This document shows positions 17,630 through 26,011 of a DNA stretch of 64,000 nt, one piece after another. Every line of letters starts with the position of its first letter. Position 1 is the first letter of the stretch. The notes under the pieces were generated by a model. That model searched no databases and had not been told where the DNA came from. It saw only the letters and a list, made by a program, of their open reading frames with translations. A program made the translations under genes and the position numbers. The DNA is from VXRJ01 sp965246995 (GTDB lineage Bacteria > Acidobacteriota > Vicinamibacteria > Vicinamibacterales > UBA8438), in assembly GCA_965246995.1 (NCBI GenBank), contig OZ252008.1, positions 3,100,001-3,164,000 on the forward strand, in the 5' to 3' direction.

Positions 17630-17658
17630 ATTGTAGCCGTGTCAAGACCTCGCTGCAA
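17630..17658 (-). promoter_or_regulatory. Candidate promoter TTGCAG-17-TACAAT
   Basis: On the minus strand TTGCAG (17658-17653) and TACAAT (17635-17630) are 17 bases apart. The position is upstream of the GH99 gene and just outside the IS left end at 17663. The leader would be about 185 bases, which is long for this genome. Confidence 0.35.
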
Positions 17659-17662
17659 CGCT

Positions 17663-19058
17663 GAGTCTCTTCCAATGAGACATGAGCCTGAAGGGGGAGT
17701 TGTTTCCAACGACACATGAGCCTGAAGGGGAGCTGGGTGGTGGATCATCGGAGGATGATCGTGACACTCCAGACAGACCGCCTGCGGACCCTGCAACACG
17801 TTCGAGCGTTCCTTGACGGCAGCGGACTGATCGACCTGAATGTGTCGACGCGAGCGGACGCCTACGGGTTCATCGAGCGCACCTTGACACGGTTCGACTA
17901 TGTCCACCAGGGGAAGGCTGAGAAGGGTCTGCTCCGGAGCTTGCTGGCCAAGGTGACCGGCCTGTCGCGCGCCCAACTCACCCGGCTCGTGACTCAACAC
18001 CGGGCCACCGGGAGGATCGCCGACCGCCGCGGCGCACCCAGCCGACCATTCCCGCGCCGTTACAGCAGCACCGACATCGGCCTGCTCGCCGAGGTCGACC
18101 GGCTCCACGGCACGCTGTCCGGACCGGCCACCCGCACGCTCTGTGCGCGCGCCTACCATCGGTTCGACGACCATCGGTTCGAGCGCCTGGCCGGCATCTC
18201 GAACGGCCATCTCTACAACCTGCGGCACTCGATCACCTATCAACGGCGCCGCGGAACCACCCCCATGCCGACGCGCCCGGTGCAGGTGGCGATCGGCGAG
18301 CGCCGCCGGCCGGCACCGTTCGGGCGCCCCGGCTATGTCCGGGTCGATTCCGTCCATCAGGCTGACCTCGATGACGTTAAAGGCCTGTACCACGTGAACT
18401 TGGTGGATGAGGTCACCCAGTTCCAGTGCATCGGCTCGGTCGAGCATCTCCACGCCGCGTGCCTGGCCCCGGTCCTCAGCGCCCTGCTCCGCGCCTTCCC
18501 GTTCACCCTCCACGGCTTCCACTCCGACAACGGGTCGGAATACGTCAACCGCACCGTCGCCGCGCTGCTGCAAGCCCTCCACATCGACGAGTTCACCAAG
18601 TCCCGAGCCCGACACACCAACGACAACGCCCTCGTCGAGAGCAAGAACGGCTCGGTCGTCCGCAAGCACCTCGGCTACGGCCACATCCCCAGCCGCCACG
18701 CCCAACGCGTCAACGACTTCACCCAGAACGTCCTCTCGCCCTACCTCAACTTCCACCGCCCCTGCTTCTTTCCCAGCACGGTGGTCGACGCCAAGGGGCG
18801 CGTCCGCAAGCGCTACCGCGACGCCGACATCATGACGCCCTACGAGAAGCTCACGTCGCTCCCCGGGGCCACCGACTACCTCAACCCGGGGACCACCTTC
18901 GAACAGCTCGACGACATCGCCTTCGCCCTGAGCGACAATGACGCCGCGCGCGCCGTTGAGGAGGCGCGCACGCGGCTATTCCGGTCCATTGACCCGGCTG
19001 CCTGACATGTCTGGCTCATCGGCCCGCTTCAGGCTCATTTCTGGATTGGAAAGGACTC
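17663..19058. mobile_element. Insertion sequence with integrase-type DDE transposase, complete
   Basis: Terminal inverted repeats of about 31-32 bp bound the element: left 17663-17693 and right 19027-19058, both reading GAGTC..TTCCAAT....ATGAGCCTGAAG from the outside with a few mismatches and one indel. The left end has a second, tandem partial copy of the repeat at about 17700-17727 (TTTCCAAC...ATGAGCCTGAAG). The bases GCT flank both ends and might be a 3-bp target duplication, but this is short enough to be chance. One transposase gene fills the element. Confidence 0.8.
17755..19005 (+). CDS. IS transposase, integrase catalytic (rve) family
   Basis: A 416-residue transposase with an N-terminal helix-turn-helix part (GLSRAQLTRLVTQHRATG) and a retroviral-integrase-like DDE core: Asp in VRVDSVHQAD, Asp in FHSDNGSEYVN, and Glu in NALVESKNGSVVRKHLGYGH. 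The C-terminus has the FHRPCFFPS segment common in IS481-like and related groups. The ATG at 17755 is preferred: an upstream ATG at 17716 lies inside the second copy of the terminal repeat. The frame is intact, so the element may be active. Confidence 0.88.
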   Translation: MIVTLQTDRLRTLQHVRAFLDGSGLIDLNVSTRADAYGFIERTLTRFDYVHQGKAEKGLLRSLLAKVTGLSRAQLTRLVTQHRATGRIADRRGAPSRPFPRRYSSTDIGLLAEVDRLHGTLSGPATRTLCARAYHRFDDHRFERLAGISNGHLYNLRHSITYQRRRGTTPMPTRPVQVAIGERRRPAPFGRPGYVRVDSVHQADLDDVKGLYHVNLVDEVTQFQCIGSVEHLHAACLAPVLSALLRAFPFTLHGFHSDNGSEYVNRTVAALLQALHIDEFTKSRARHTNDNALVESKNGSVVRKHLGYGHIPSRHAQRVNDFTQNVLSPYLNFHRPCFFPSTVVDAKGRVRKRYRDADIMTPYEKLTSLPGATDYLNPGTTFEQLDDIAFALSDNDAARAVEEARTRLFRSIDPAA

Positions 19059-19113
19059 GCTGCCCGGACGCGATGCGTCGCCGGTCGCGCGCCACAGGGC
19101 TTCCCGACGATGC

Positions 19114-19122
19114 TGCTAGAAT
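19114..19122 (+). promoter_or_regulatory. Extended -10 box, leaderless moxR
   Basis: TGC-TAGAAT ends exactly 6 bases before ATG 19129, with no ribosome-binding site. It lies only 56 bases outside the IS right end, so sequence upstream of the -10 is largely IS-derived or cut. Confidence 0.55.
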
Positions 19123-19128
19123 CGATTG

Positions 19129-20691
19129 ATGCGTCCCCCCACGCTTGGCGCCCTGCGAACAGCGGTCGCCGCTGGCGAAATTCCCCGGCGCTCGGTGCGG
19201 CGCGAGTTGCGCGAGAATCTGATCGACCGCCTCCGGCGCGGCGAAATTCTTTTTCCCGGCATCATCGGCTACGACGAGACAGTAATCCCGCAGGTCGCGA
19301 ACGCGCTATTGGCCCAGCACGATTTCGTCATGCTGGGCCTGCGCGGCCAAGCGAAGACCCGGCTCCTCCGCGGACTTGTAGATCTGCTGGACGAAGCGAT
19401 TCCGGTAGTGTCGGGCTGCGACATCAACGACGACCCGATGGCTCCGATTTGCGCCTCCTGCCGCGAGCGGGTCCGCGCCGAGGGAGACGCACTGCCGGTC
19501 GCGTGGCTGGAACGGTCGCTCCGCTACGTGGAGAAGCTCGCGACGCCGGACGTGACGATCGCCGACATGATCGGCGACATCGACCCGATCAAGGCGGCTC
19601 ACGCCGGGCGGCAGCTCTCCGATGAACTGACCGTCCACTATGGCCTCGTGCCACGTGCCAACCGCTGCATCTTCACTATCAACGAACTGCCCGATCTGGC
19701 CGGCAAGATTCAGGTAGGCCTCTTCAATGTCCTGGAGGAGGGCGACGTGCAGATCCGGGGCTACCCGGTCCGTCTCCGACTCGACGTCATGATGGCGTTC
19801 ACCGCCAACCCGGAGGATTACACCGCACGCGGGAAGATCGTCACGCCGCTCAAGGACCGAATCGGGTCCGAAATCCGGACTCACTACCCGCAGACCCGGT
19901 CGGAGGCCGTCTCCATTACCGAGCAGGAGGCGTGGGTCGCGCGCGACCACGACGGCACGGGGGCCGAGGTCAGCATCCCACCTTACGTCCGCGAAGTGGT
20001 CGAGGAACTGGCGTTCCAGGCACGGTCGAACAAGCGGATCGACGGCCGATCCGGCGTCAGTCAGCGGATGCCGATCACCTGCCTCGAGAACGTCGTGTCC
20101 AACGCCGAGCGGCGGGCACTGGCGGCGGGTGAATCCCCGACCGCCCGCGTCACCGACGTATATGCCGCTCTTCCCTCGATGACCGGCAAGTTCGAACTGG
20201 AGTACGAGGGCGAGCTGCGCGGCGCCGACGCCATGGCGCAGGAGTTGATTCACGACGCCATTGCCGCGGTCTTCGCCGGCTGGTTCGACGGCGTGGACAC
20301 CAGCCAGGTGGTCGAGTGGTTCGACATGGGCGGCACGCTGCAGGAGAGCGATGCCACCGCGTCGAAGGCACTGCTGAAGGATGTTTCGCAGATCCACGGC
20401 CTGACGGACCTGACCGCGCGCGCCGGTGTCACGACCGACGACTCGGCCTCGGATATCGCCGCCGCGGTCGATTTCGTCCTCGAGGGACTCTGCGCCGTCC
20501 GCCGGATCAGTCGAAGCGATGGCGGCGGCTACCAAGGAACTCCCCGCGCCGAGCGATCGGAGCGAACGGGCCGCGAACCGGCCTACGGCAAGCCCGAGTC
20601 TTCGTTGGACGCGTCCGAGACGTCACGCCGGCGCGGCGACAGCGGCCGGCGTGCCGGACGTAACAAGAAGAAGAAGCAGTACTACAACTGA
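19129..20691 (+). CDS. MoxR-type / Mg-chelatase-like AAA+ ATPase
   Basis: A 520-residue AAA+ protein of the magnesium-chelatase-subunit-like MoxR group, thought to act as a chaperone with a VWA partner. The P-loop is GLRGQAKTRLL (Ala for the usual last Gly, as in MoxR proteins). The Walker B region reads FTINELPDLAGKIQVG, with Asn-Glu in place of Asp-Glu, followed by FNVLEEGDVQIRG and FTANPEDYTARGKI. An insert after the P-loop carries three cysteines (GCD...PICASC) and may bind metal. The last 60 residues are Arg/Lys/Ser rich and end in NKKKKQYYN. The VWA gene follows after 6 bases. ATG 19129 fits the -10 spacing; an adjacent TTG at 19126 would add one residue. Confidence 0.88.
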   Translation: MRPPTLGALRTAVAAGEIPRRSVRRELRENLIDRLRRGEILFPGIIGYDETVIPQVANALLAQHDFVMLGLRGQAKTRLLRGLVDLLDEAIPVVSGCDINDDPMAPICASCRERVRAEGDALPVAWLERSLRYVEKLATPDVTIADMIGDIDPIKAAHAGRQLSDELTVHYGLVPRANRCIFTINELPDLAGKIQVGLFNVLEEGDVQIRGYPVRLRLDVMMAFTANPEDYTARGKIVTPLKDRIGSEIRTHYPQTRSEAVSITEQEAWVARDHDGTGAEVSIPPYVREVVEELAFQARSNKRIDGRSGVSQRMPITCLENVVSNAERRALAAGESPTARVTDVYAALPSMTGKFELEYEGELRGADAMAQELIHDAIAAVFAGWFDGVDTSQVVEWFDMGGTLQESDATASKALLKDVSQIHGLTDLTARAGVTTDDSASDIAAAVDFVLEGLCAVRRISRSDGGGYQGTPRAERSERTGREPAYGKPESSLDASETSRRRGDSGRRAGRNKKKKQYYN

Positions 20692-20697
20692 ACTGAC

Positions 20698-21987
20698 GTG
20701 CGGTACCGCTACACGCGCTATACCGGCGATCCGTTCGGCGGCATTGACATCGACGAGTTGGTGTCGAAGCTGTCGAAGCTTCTCCTGTCGAGCGGCTTCG
20801 ACTCGCCCTACGGTCCCTACGATCCGTATGGCGAGGAGCGCGACGACAGGAGTCTGCAGTCGCTGCACGACGCCATCCTCGACGCGCTGCTCCGCGACGG
20901 ACTGCTCCCGGACGAGGCGATCGAGCAGTTACTGGGCGACCCGGCCGACGCCGATCAGGCGGATGGACGTTCCGAACTGGAAGCGCTGGTGCAGGAACTG
21001 ATCCGCGAGATGGCGAATCAGGGCTACATCACGTTGGACACGGATGCCAACCAGACCGACGGCCCGGGCGCCGGTCCCGGATTCGGTCCCGACCAGGATC
21101 CGGGACAGGTTCGCTTCGAAGTAACCGACAAGAGCCTCGACTTCCTCGGCTACCGCGCGCTCCGGGACCTGCTCGGCTCGGCCGGCTGGAGCAGCGTCGG
21201 CCGGCACGACACGCGCGAGATGGCGACCGGGGTCGAAGCAGGTGGCGCGTCCAAACCGTATGAGTTCGGCGACACCTTGAACATCGACGCCAGCGGCACC
21301 ATCCTGAACGCGGTCCAGCGGCGTGCCGACCGGCCCACCTCCGACGCGCCCGGCATCGACGTCCGTTACGAAGACCTCATGGTCTCCCAGGGGGAGTACC
21401 AAAGCTCCTGCGCCACCGTCCTGATGCTCGACTGCAGCCACTCGATGATCCTTTACGGCGAGGATCGCTTTACCCCGGCCAAGCAGGTGGCGCTTGCCCT
21501 GGCGCACCTGATCCGGAGCCAGTTCCCGGGCGACGCGCTGAACGCCGTCCTGTTTCATGACTCCGCCGAGGAGATCCCGGTCAAACAGCTTGCCCGTGTC
21601 CGGGTCGGCCCCTACTACACGAACACGCGGGAGGGACTCCGTCTCGCCCGGCGTCTGCTCGAACGGCAGCGAAAGGACATGCGGCAAATCGTGATGATCA
21701 CCGACGGCAAGCCGTCTGCCCTGACACAGGAGGATGGCCGCATCTACCGGAACGCGTTCGGTCTCGACCCGACGATCATCCGCGAGACGTTTGCCGAAGT
21801 AGCGAACTGCCGGCGCGCCGGCATCATGATCAACACCTTCATGCTGGCGCGCGATCACGACCTTGTCAGCTTCGTCCGCCGCGTCGCCGCCATCTGCCGG
21901 GGCAAGGCGTACTTCACGACGCCCTACACGCTCGGCCGGTACGTCCTGATGGACTACATGGACCGGAAAACGAAGACGGTACACTGA
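20698..21987 (+). CDS. VWA-domain protein, partner of the MoxR ATPase
   Basis: A 429-residue protein. Residues about 235-420 form a von Willebrand A domain with the metal-ion site DCSHSM (DxSxS) and the later acidic ITDGKPS. The N-terminal half is Asp/Gly/Tyr rich with helices likely to contact the ATPase (ISDELVSKL-like and LEALVQELIREMANQGY). MoxR-VWA pairs are used to insert metals or to assemble and remodel membrane or enzyme complexes; the client is unknown here. GTG start at 20698, 6 bases after moxR, so translation is probably coupled. No signal peptide. Confidence 0.88.
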   Translation: MRYRYTRYTGDPFGGIDIDELVSKLSKLLLSSGFDSPYGPYDPYGEERDDRSLQSLHDAILDALLRDGLLPDEAIEQLLGDPADADQADGRSELEALVQELIREMANQGYITLDTDANQTDGPGAGPGFGPDQDPGQVRFEVTDKSLDFLGYRALRDLLGSAGWSSVGRHDTREMATGVEAGGASKPYEFGDTLNIDASGTILNAVQRRADRPTSDAPGIDVRYEDLMVSQGEYQSSCATVLMLDCSHSMILYGEDRFTPAKQVALALAHLIRSQFPGDALNAVLFHDSAEEIPVKQLARVRVGPYYTNTREGLRLARRLLERQRKDMRQIVMITDGKPSALTQEDGRIYRNAFGLDPTIIRETFAEVANCRRAGIMINTFMLARDHDLVSFVRRVAAICRGKAYFTTPYTLGRYVLMDYMDRKTKTVH

Positions 21988-22005
21988 CCGAACCCGAGAA
22001 GAATC

Positions 22006-22653
22006 GTGCCGAGCGCTACACTCCCGTCCCAGCTCCCGATTTTCCCCCTCCCGAACGTGGTGCTCTTTCCCCACGTCTTTCTCCCCCTGTATATCTTCGA
22101 GCCTCGCTACCGCGAGCTGGTGGCCGACGCGCTGGACGGCGAGCGGCTGATTGGCATGGTGCTGCTGCGGGATGGCTGGCAGCAACATTCCGATCCGAAC
22201 CCGCCGATCTTCCCGGTGGGTTGCGCCGGCCGAATCACGCACGTCGAATCGCTGCCCGACGGCGGGTACAACATCGTCCTGCGGGGCGTCGAACGGTTCC
22301 GGGTGCGCTCGGAGAACCACTCGCGCAGTTACCGGATCGCCACTGTCGACCCGTTCGCGGACGCCGCGGTGGCGGACCCGGATCGGTTGCGCGACGGCCG
22401 ACGCCGCCTCGAAGCAGTCCTCGTGCGTCAGTCGAGCGAGAATGGCCATGGCGCCGCCCCCCGCATTCCGCGCGCGATGGCTGACGCCGAGCTCGTGAAC
22501 GCCCTGTCCCAGTACCTGGAGCTGGACCCGATCGAGAAACAGGCTCTCCTGGAACGCCCCACCCCCTGCGACCGTTGCACCGCACTGATCGATCTGCTCG
22601 AGATGCGCCTCCTCGGAGGTGACACCTTCGGCTCCCCCTGCGGCGTGCAGTAG
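22006..22653 (+). CDS. Stand-alone Lon N-terminal (substrate-binding) domain protein
   Basis: A 215-residue protein made of only the Lon protease N-terminal domain. It has LPIFPLPNVVLFPHVFLPL, YIFEPRYRELV, LLRDGW, GCAGRITHVESLPDGGYNIVLRGVERFRV, the usual order of the PUA-like fold, and a helical C-terminus with a CDRC pair. It lacks the AAA+ and protease parts. Such proteins are thought to bind substrates or act as adaptors. It follows the MoxR-VWA pair by 18 bases and may belong to the same operon, which would make a protein quality-control set. GTG start. Confidence 0.88.
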   Translation: MPSATLPSQLPIFPLPNVVLFPHVFLPLYIFEPRYRELVADALDGERLIGMVLLRDGWQQHSDPNPPIFPVGCAGRITHVESLPDGGYNIVLRGVERFRVRSENHSRSYRIATVDPFADAAVADPDRLRDGRRRLEAVLVRQSSENGHGAAPRIPRAMADAELVNALSQYLELDPIEKQALLERPTPCDRCTALIDLLEMRLLGGDTFGSPCGVQ

Positions 22654-22726
22654 CCGGCCGCTCCTTCTTCCGTCAGGGAACATTCCGGCACCTGCGCCGG
22701 TATACTCCGATAGAGGTTCACGCCCC

Positions 22727-23710
22727 ATGAGCAAGGGAACGCGCTACATCGTGTTCGGCGGAGGCGGGCTGCTCGTCGCTGGTCTGGCGATTGGCCTCGC
22801 GGCATGGCTCGGCAGCGGCCTGCCCACCGAGGTTCTCGCGCAAGGTCGCCCCGACGAACTGCGTTACCTCCCAGCCGACGCGGCAGTCGTTTCCTTCGCC
22901 AATGTCCGCGAGGTGATGGATTCCGATCTGCGAGAACGGCTGCGGGAGCGCGAATCGGAGACCGAAGGGCCTGCCGCGTTCGAGAATAGGACCGGAATAG
23001 ACCTCGATCGCGACATCGATCGTGTCGTCGCTGCCCTCGCGCCGGGGAGGCAGGACGACGCGGAAGGGATCGTCGTGCTCGCGGGGCGCTTCGACGCGGC
23101 GCGGATCGAATCGCTCGCGATCGCGAGCGGCGGGATTCGGATCGAGCATGCCGGCCGACCATTGATCCTGCTCGACAGAAACCGGGAAGATCCGGATGGC
23201 GACACTACCGCCATGAGCTTCCTCGAAGCGGACGTGCTGGCGCTCGGCTCCGAATCGCTCGTGCGTCAGGCACTCGACGGCGGGTCCGGCGCCGAGACGA
23301 ACGACCAGTTAATGACTCTGCTGGAGCATGTGGAGGACGGGAGCACCGCCTGGACCGTGGGCCGCCTTGACACCCTGGAAGGGAGCGAATGGGTGCCCGA
23401 CCAATTGGCGCCGCAGATGTCGCAGGTGTCTGCATTCGCCCTGGGCGGTCAGGTGAACGGTGGCGTCCGAGGGCAGCTCACGGCCGAAGCGACGGACGAA
23501 GAAACGGGCCGGAACCTGCGTGATCTGGTGCAGGGATTCCTGGCCCTGGGCCGCCTGCAGGCTACGGAACGTCCGGAACTGGCCGCTCTGCTCGAAGCGC
23601 TGCAACTCACCTCCAGCGGCCCGAATGTGACGCTCACGTTCGACCTCCCGGCGGACACGCTCCTGGATCTGCTCCCCGATCCGGGCGCCACCGCCGACGG
23701 CGCACCGTAG
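22727..23710 (+). CDS. Membrane-anchored hypothetical protein
   Basis: A 327-residue protein with one N-terminal membrane segment (YIVFGGGGLLVAGLAIGLAAW) and a soluble part outside the cytoplasm that begins with DELRYLPADAAVVSFANVREVMDSDLR. The pattern of a short anchor followed by a PADA-type start and repeated alpha/beta units resembles DUF3352-type proteins, but I would not name a function. A TATACT -10 box (22701-22706) gives a leader of about 13 bases to ATG 22727; an upstream in-frame start at 22619 would overlap the previous gene. Acidic, Asp/Glu-rich. Confidence 0.7.
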   Translation: MSKGTRYIVFGGGGLLVAGLAIGLAAWLGSGLPTEVLAQGRPDELRYLPADAAVVSFANVREVMDSDLRERLRERESETEGPAAFENRTGIDLDRDIDRVVAALAPGRQDDAEGIVVLAGRFDAARIESLAIASGGIRIEHAGRPLILLDRNREDPDGDTTAMSFLEADVLALGSESLVRQALDGGSGAETNDQLMTLLEHVEDGSTAWTVGRLDTLEGSEWVPDQLAPQMSQVSAFALGGQVNGGVRGQLTAEATDEETGRNLRDLVQGFLALGRLQATERPELAALLEALQLTSSGPNVTLTFDLPADTLLDLLPDPGATADGAP

Positions 23711-23793
23711 CCGCGGTCCTCGGCCGGCGCTCCGGCTCGCCGGTCATGATGCACCGGCGACTTGCCGGCGTCCTTGTATGATCGATCAAGACA

Positions 23794-24642
23794 ATGGCAT
23801 TGCAGACGATAGGGGTCGCCGGCTGCGGCCTGATGGGCTCGGGCATCGCCCAGATTTCCGCACAGGCCGGCTACCGGACGGTTGTCCGGGAGATCGACGA
23901 CAAGACGGCGCAGGCAGGGCTCACCCGCATCGACAAGTTTCTGTCCGCCGGGGTCGAGCGCGGCAAGGTAACCCCCGAGCACCGAGAAGCCACCCTCGGC
24001 AATCTGGTTGCGACCAGCAAGGTGGAAGACCTCGCCGGGTGCGACCTGGTAATCGAGGCAATCGTCGAACAGATCGACGTCAAGCGAGAGCTCTTCGACG
24101 CCCTCGAGCCGCTGGTCGGCCCGGAGACCATTTTCGCCAGCAACACCTCTTCTCTCTGCATCACCGAGCTCGCCTCCGCGACCCGGCGGCCCGACCGCTT
24201 TGTCGGCATCCACTTCTTCAGCCCGGTGCCGGTCATGAAGCTGGTCGAAGTGATTCGGGGCATCGAGACGAGCGACGCCACCTACGAGACGGCGATGGCG
24301 TTCGGCCGAAGCGTCGGCAAGGACCCGGTCACCGCGCCCGACCGGCCCGGTTTCATCGCGAACCGGCTGCTGATCCCGTACCTGCTGGACGCGATTCGGG
24401 CGTACGAGTCGGGTGCGGGGTCGATCGAGGATATCGACAAGACGATGGCCCTCGGGTGCGGCCACCCGATGGGGCCGTTCACGCTGCTCGACTTCGTCGG
24501 CCTCGACACGACGTACTACATCGCCGGCATCATGTATGCGGAGTTCCGCGAAGAACGGTTCGCTCCTCCGCCGCTTCTGAAGCGGATGGTGCTCGCGGGC
24601 CATCTCGGGCGGAAGGCCAGCCGGGGGTTCTACACCTACTGA
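23794..24642 (+). CDS. hbd: 3-hydroxybutyryl-CoA / 3-hydroxyacyl-CoA dehydrogenase
   Basis: A 282-residue NAD(P)-dependent dehydrogenase of the Hbd/PaaH family, which interconverts acetoacetyl-CoA and 3-hydroxybutyryl-CoA. The Rossmann motif is GVAGCGLMGSGIA, followed by ASNTSSL, the catalytic histidine in GIHFFSPVPVMKLVE, and GFIANRLLIPYLLDA with the C-terminal GCGHPMGPFTLLDFVGLD. Length is typical of the short single-domain enzyme. A TATGAT box ends 11 bases before the ATG. The stop overlaps the folE start (TGATG). Confidence 0.95.
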   Translation: MALQTIGVAGCGLMGSGIAQISAQAGYRTVVREIDDKTAQAGLTRIDKFLSAGVERGKVTPEHREATLGNLVATSKVEDLAGCDLVIEAIVEQIDVKRELFDALEPLVGPETIFASNTSSLCITELASATRRPDRFVGIHFFSPVPVMKLVEVIRGIETSDATYETAMAFGRSVGKDPVTAPDRPGFIANRLLIPYLLDAIRAYESGAGSIEDIDKTMALGCGHPMGPFTLLDFVGLDTTYYIAGIMYAEFREERFAPPPLLKRMVLAGHLGRKASRGFYTY

Positions 24643-25292
24643 TGTCCGCCTCGATGAACGACGAGCGTGTCCGCGCCGCGGTAGAAACACTTCTCGCCGA
24701 GATTGGCGAAGACCCGACGCGCGAGGGGCTGGCCCGCACCCCGGCCCGCGTCGCCGACGCGTTGCGGTTCCTGACGAGCGGATACGAGCAGGATGTCGAC
24801 GCGGTGCTAAACAACGCGCTCTTTTCGGTCGACTGCAGCGAGATGGTGATCGTCCGGGATATCGACTTCTACAGCCTGTGCGAGCATCATCTGCTCCCTT
24901 TCTTCGGCAAGTGCCATATCGCGTATCTGCCGCGTGACCGTGTTGTGGGACTGAGCAAGATCCCGCGCCTGGTCGATGTCTTCGCCCGGCGGCTGCAGAT
25001 TCAGGAGCGCATGACGAACCAGATCGCACAGGTCTTGCTCGAGACGCTGAATCCGTTCGGCGTCGGTGTCGTCGTGGAAGCGACCCACCTGTGCATGGCG
25101 ATGCGCGGTGTCGAGAAACAGCGATCGTTCGCGGTGACGAGTGCGATGCTGGGGTCCTTCCGATCCGACGCGAGGACCCGGATGGAATTCCTCGAACTGC
25201 TGAAGATGCGCGGCGACCTGCTCGTGCGACTCGATCCGTCGGCCGGCATGAACAGGGCGGCTCAGGCGGACAGGGAAATGACGCACGAATGA
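24642..25292 (+). CDS. folE: GTP cyclohydrolase I
   Basis: A 216-residue FolE, first step of tetrahydrofolate (and queuosine) synthesis: GTP to 7,8-dihydroneopterin triphosphate. Zinc ligands are in YSLCEHHLLPF and CMAMRGV; the catalytic histidines, the EDPTREGLARTPARVADA region and QIQERMTNQIA are clear. Start at 24642 overlaps the hbd stop by one base; an ATG 12 bases later (MNDERVR) is possible. The frame is open far upstream through hbd, but that part has no family match. Its 3' end overlaps the next gene by 4 bases (ATGA). Confidence 0.95.
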   Translation: MSASMNDERVRAAVETLLAEIGEDPTREGLARTPARVADALRFLTSGYEQDVDAVLNNALFSVDCSEMVIVRDIDFYSLCEHHLLPFFGKCHIAYLPRDRVVGLSKIPRLVDVFARRLQIQERMTNQIAQVLLETLNPFGVGVVVEATHLCMAMRGVEKQRSFAVTSAMLGSFRSDARTRMEFLELLKMRGDLLVRLDPSAGMNRAAQADREMTHE

Positions 25293-26011
25293 TCGCCCGC
25301 ACGCCAGGAGCCCGTGGTGAAACCCCCGCTACATTCGAGCGGCGATGCATCCCGCCTCACCGCTCTCGGTGCTACGCGGGGTTTCACCACGGGCTCCTCG
25401 TCATCGCGCTTTATGCCGCCGGCACCGCCGCAGCCGGCACCGCCGCGGGCGCCGCTGTCGCCCAGGCAACGCGAATAGAGCCGGTCGAGGTGCGCTGCCC
25501 GTCCGTCCTCGGCGTCGGCGTCACGACGGACATCGCGTTCTGCGACGTGCTGATTCAGTCCGACCCGGCGCTCGCGATCACCGTCGTCCTGCCACCGCGG
25601 CGGGGACAAGCAACGCTTTCTTTCAACCTGCACAACCGCCACACCTTCTCGGAGGACGAGGTGCGCGCCGGCCGCGCCTATACCCGCTACATGGCGGAGG
25701 TTGCGGTTGCGACCCCGTCCGGCGACGTCCTGGGCAGGCGCTATATTCTGAGCGAGTTTCGCGGCGCACCGGATCTCGTCGATCGGGTGAGTGGCGGCGC
25801 GGGGCCACAAGGGGTGAAGGCGATCGCGCCGGCGGGGGTCGAACGGGTGTTCATTCCCATCCCCGCGGAACTCGATCAGGTGGTGATCGCCGGGCAACGC
25901 CTTGAGATGCTCCGGTTCGATCAGACACGTGACGAGGTGCGGACGGTGGGACGCCCCGTCGCTGTGATCAGCGACGTCCAGATCGAGTACCGCTCAACAC
26001 AGGATGAATGA
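25289..26011 (+). CDS. Exported hypothetical protein
   Basis: A 240-residue protein. The only in-frame start before the conserved part is ATG 25289, which overlaps folE. Residues about 38-60 (GLLVIALYAAGTAAAGTAAGAAVAQ) form a signal-peptide-like hydrophobic run, with an unusual Arg/Pro/Gly-rich stretch before it. That stretch (codons 7-36) is exactly the inverted repeat at 25307-25397, so the original N-terminus may have been altered by repeat insertion. The mature part has two cysteines (VRCPSVLG, IAFCDVLI) and beta-rich sequence. Function unknown. Its 3' end overlaps ypdA by 8 bases. Confidence 0.6.
   Translation: MIARTPGARGETPATFERRCIPPHRSRCYAGFHHGLLVIALYAAGTAAAGTAAGAAVAQATRIEPVEVRCPSVLGVGVTTDIAFCDVLIQSDPALAITVVLPPRRGQATLSFNLHNRHTFSEDEVRAGRAYTRYMAEVAVATPSGDVLGRRYILSEFRGAPDLVDRVSGGAGPQGVKAIAPAGVERVFIPIPAELDQVVIAGQRLEMLRFDQTRDEVRTVGRPVAVISDVQIEYRSTQDE
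25307..25397. repeat. Inverted repeat, 22-23 bp arms, inside a coding region
   Basis: Arms at 25307-25329 and 25376-25397 are reverse complements (outer end GGAGCCCGTGGTGAAACCCC), apart from one extra C. The arm core equals the repeat near 12436. The spacer holds CGCTACATTCGAG, a -10-like box. The structure could be a folded-repeat element or a nested insertion. Confidence 0.7.

Noticed and set aside
17630..17652. TTGACA only 4 bases from TACAAT on the minus strand
   Set aside because: The spacing is far too short for one promoter; TTGCAG at 17 bases is the better -35 partner.
16271..17719. 482-codon plus-strand frame opposite the GH99 gene, running into the IS
   Set aside because: It crosses the IS terminal repeat and is antisense to a gene with GH99 motifs.
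20929..22734. 601-codon open frame antisense to the VWA and Lon-domain genes
   Set aside because: The sense strand holds recognisable domains throughout; GC-rich genes leave long open antisense frames. The product is Arg/Gln/His rich with no domain.
23778..24641. Long upstream extension of the folE frame through hbd
   Set aside because: The extension has no folE homology and overlaps hbd in another frame; the overlap start at 24642 gives the correct family length.
23449..25350. 633-codon antisense frame over hbd and folE
   Set aside because: It is the mirror of two clear enzymes; the text is Arg/Ser/Pro rich and has no family match.
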